Shown: in pieces, positions 5,683 to 5,858 of the stretch | Layout: each line of letters opens with the position of its first letter | How positions within the stretch are numbered: the stretch's first letter is position 1 | Assembly (NCBI GenBank): GCA_030744635.1 | Contig: JASLQE010000062.1 | Coordinates: 1-5,858 of the forward strand | DNA: 5,858 nt | Direction of reading: 5' to 3' | From: Dehalococcoidia bacterium | GTDB lineage: Bacteria > Chloroflexota > Dehalococcoidia > JACVQG01 > JAHKAY01 | Position numbers and translations under genes: made by a program | Notes under the pieces: model-generated | Database searches by the model: none | Seen by the model: only the letters and a program-made list of their open reading frames with translations | What the model was told of the DNA's origin: nothing

Positions 5683-5858
5683 ATGAGAAAAGGTTTCTAT
5701 TACGGGTGGGTTATTGTAGCCACTTCTTTCGTAACCCTGACCACCTACGGGGTATTCTACTCCCAGGGTTTGTTCTTTGAGCCCCTGATGACACATTTCC
5801 AGTGGTCACGAGCGGAGGTGTCCCTGGCTTTCACCATCTACATGGCCACCTATACCTC
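5683..5858 (+). CDS. MFS transporter, N-terminal fragment cut by the window edge
   Basis: Fifty-eight codons are present and the frame is still open at the right edge, so this is the start of a longer gene, not a broken one. The protein opens MRKGFYYGWVIV: a short basic end followed by the Y-G-W motif (residues 7-9) that begins helix 1 in monocarboxylate/OFA-like MFS carriers. Helix 1 spans about 8-32 (ending YSQGLFF), then FEPLMTHFQWSRAEVSLAF (32-50) contains the W-S-R motif seen before helix 2, which begins near residue 46. The motif block aligns with FDWSR in the MFS carrier encoded at 1419-2633, so the two are probably distant paralogues. The ATG is backed by a Shine-Dalgarno and by a near-consensus promoter about 62 bases upstream; the gene is divergent from uvrA. 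The substrate is unknown; an organic acid is the family-based guess. Confidence 0.88.
   Translation, partial: MRKGFYYGWVIVATSFVTLTTYGVFYSQGLFFEPLMTHFQWSRAEVSLAFTIYMATYT

Noticed and set aside
5461..5796. In-frame upstream extension of uvrA by 112 codons
   Set aside because: The extension has no similarity to UvrA N-termini, would run over the divergent promoter and the start of the plus-strand MFS gene, and the conserved UvrA beginning (IVVRGAREHNLKNI) starts right after the ATG at 5460.

Overview
The window is bacterial chromosome of moderately high G+C content with dense, ordinary gene packing and no RNA gene, CRISPR array, insertion sequence or phage gene that I can recognise. The organism cannot be fixed from the sequence. 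The full-length class I UvrA, the abundance of monocarboxylate-type MFS carriers and the mixture of GC-rich codons with frequent ATA and AGG codons would fit an uncultured member of the Chloroflexota (Dehalococcoidia-like), but this is only an impression.

Layout from left to right: (1) 17-727, plus strand, a single-domain family 2 glycosyltransferase resembling dolichyl/polyprenyl-phosphate sugar synthases; its reading frame is open to the left edge, so it may end an operon that lies outside the window. (2) 728-788, a short convergent gap with a hairpin suited to stopping plus-strand transcription and a C9 tract. (3) 5460 down to 789, minus strand, three genes in one direction: uvrA (nucleotide excision repair damage sensor), a 12-helix MFS carrier whose start overlaps the end of uvrA by 32 bases, and a small HD-domain hydrolase 78 bases further on with its own ribosome binding site. 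(4) 5461-5682, a 222-base divergent intergenic region with a near-consensus promoter facing right. (5) 5683-5858, plus strand, the first 58 codons of a second MFS carrier, cut by the right edge.

How the genes work together: uvrA and the MFS gene are probably co-transcribed and translationally coupled; the HD gene may be read from the same transcript or from a promoter in its 78-base leader, where an imperfect palindrome lies. The two carriers on either side of uvrA belong to the same broad carrier type (both have a D/Q-W-S-R motif before helix 2), so the locus looks like a repair gene inserted between, or accompanied by, small-molecule carriers. There is no strong evidence for a new defence or mobile system. 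The points most worth a second look are two substitutions at normally conserved ATPase motif positions of UvrA and the well-structured promoter/leader of the second carrier gene.
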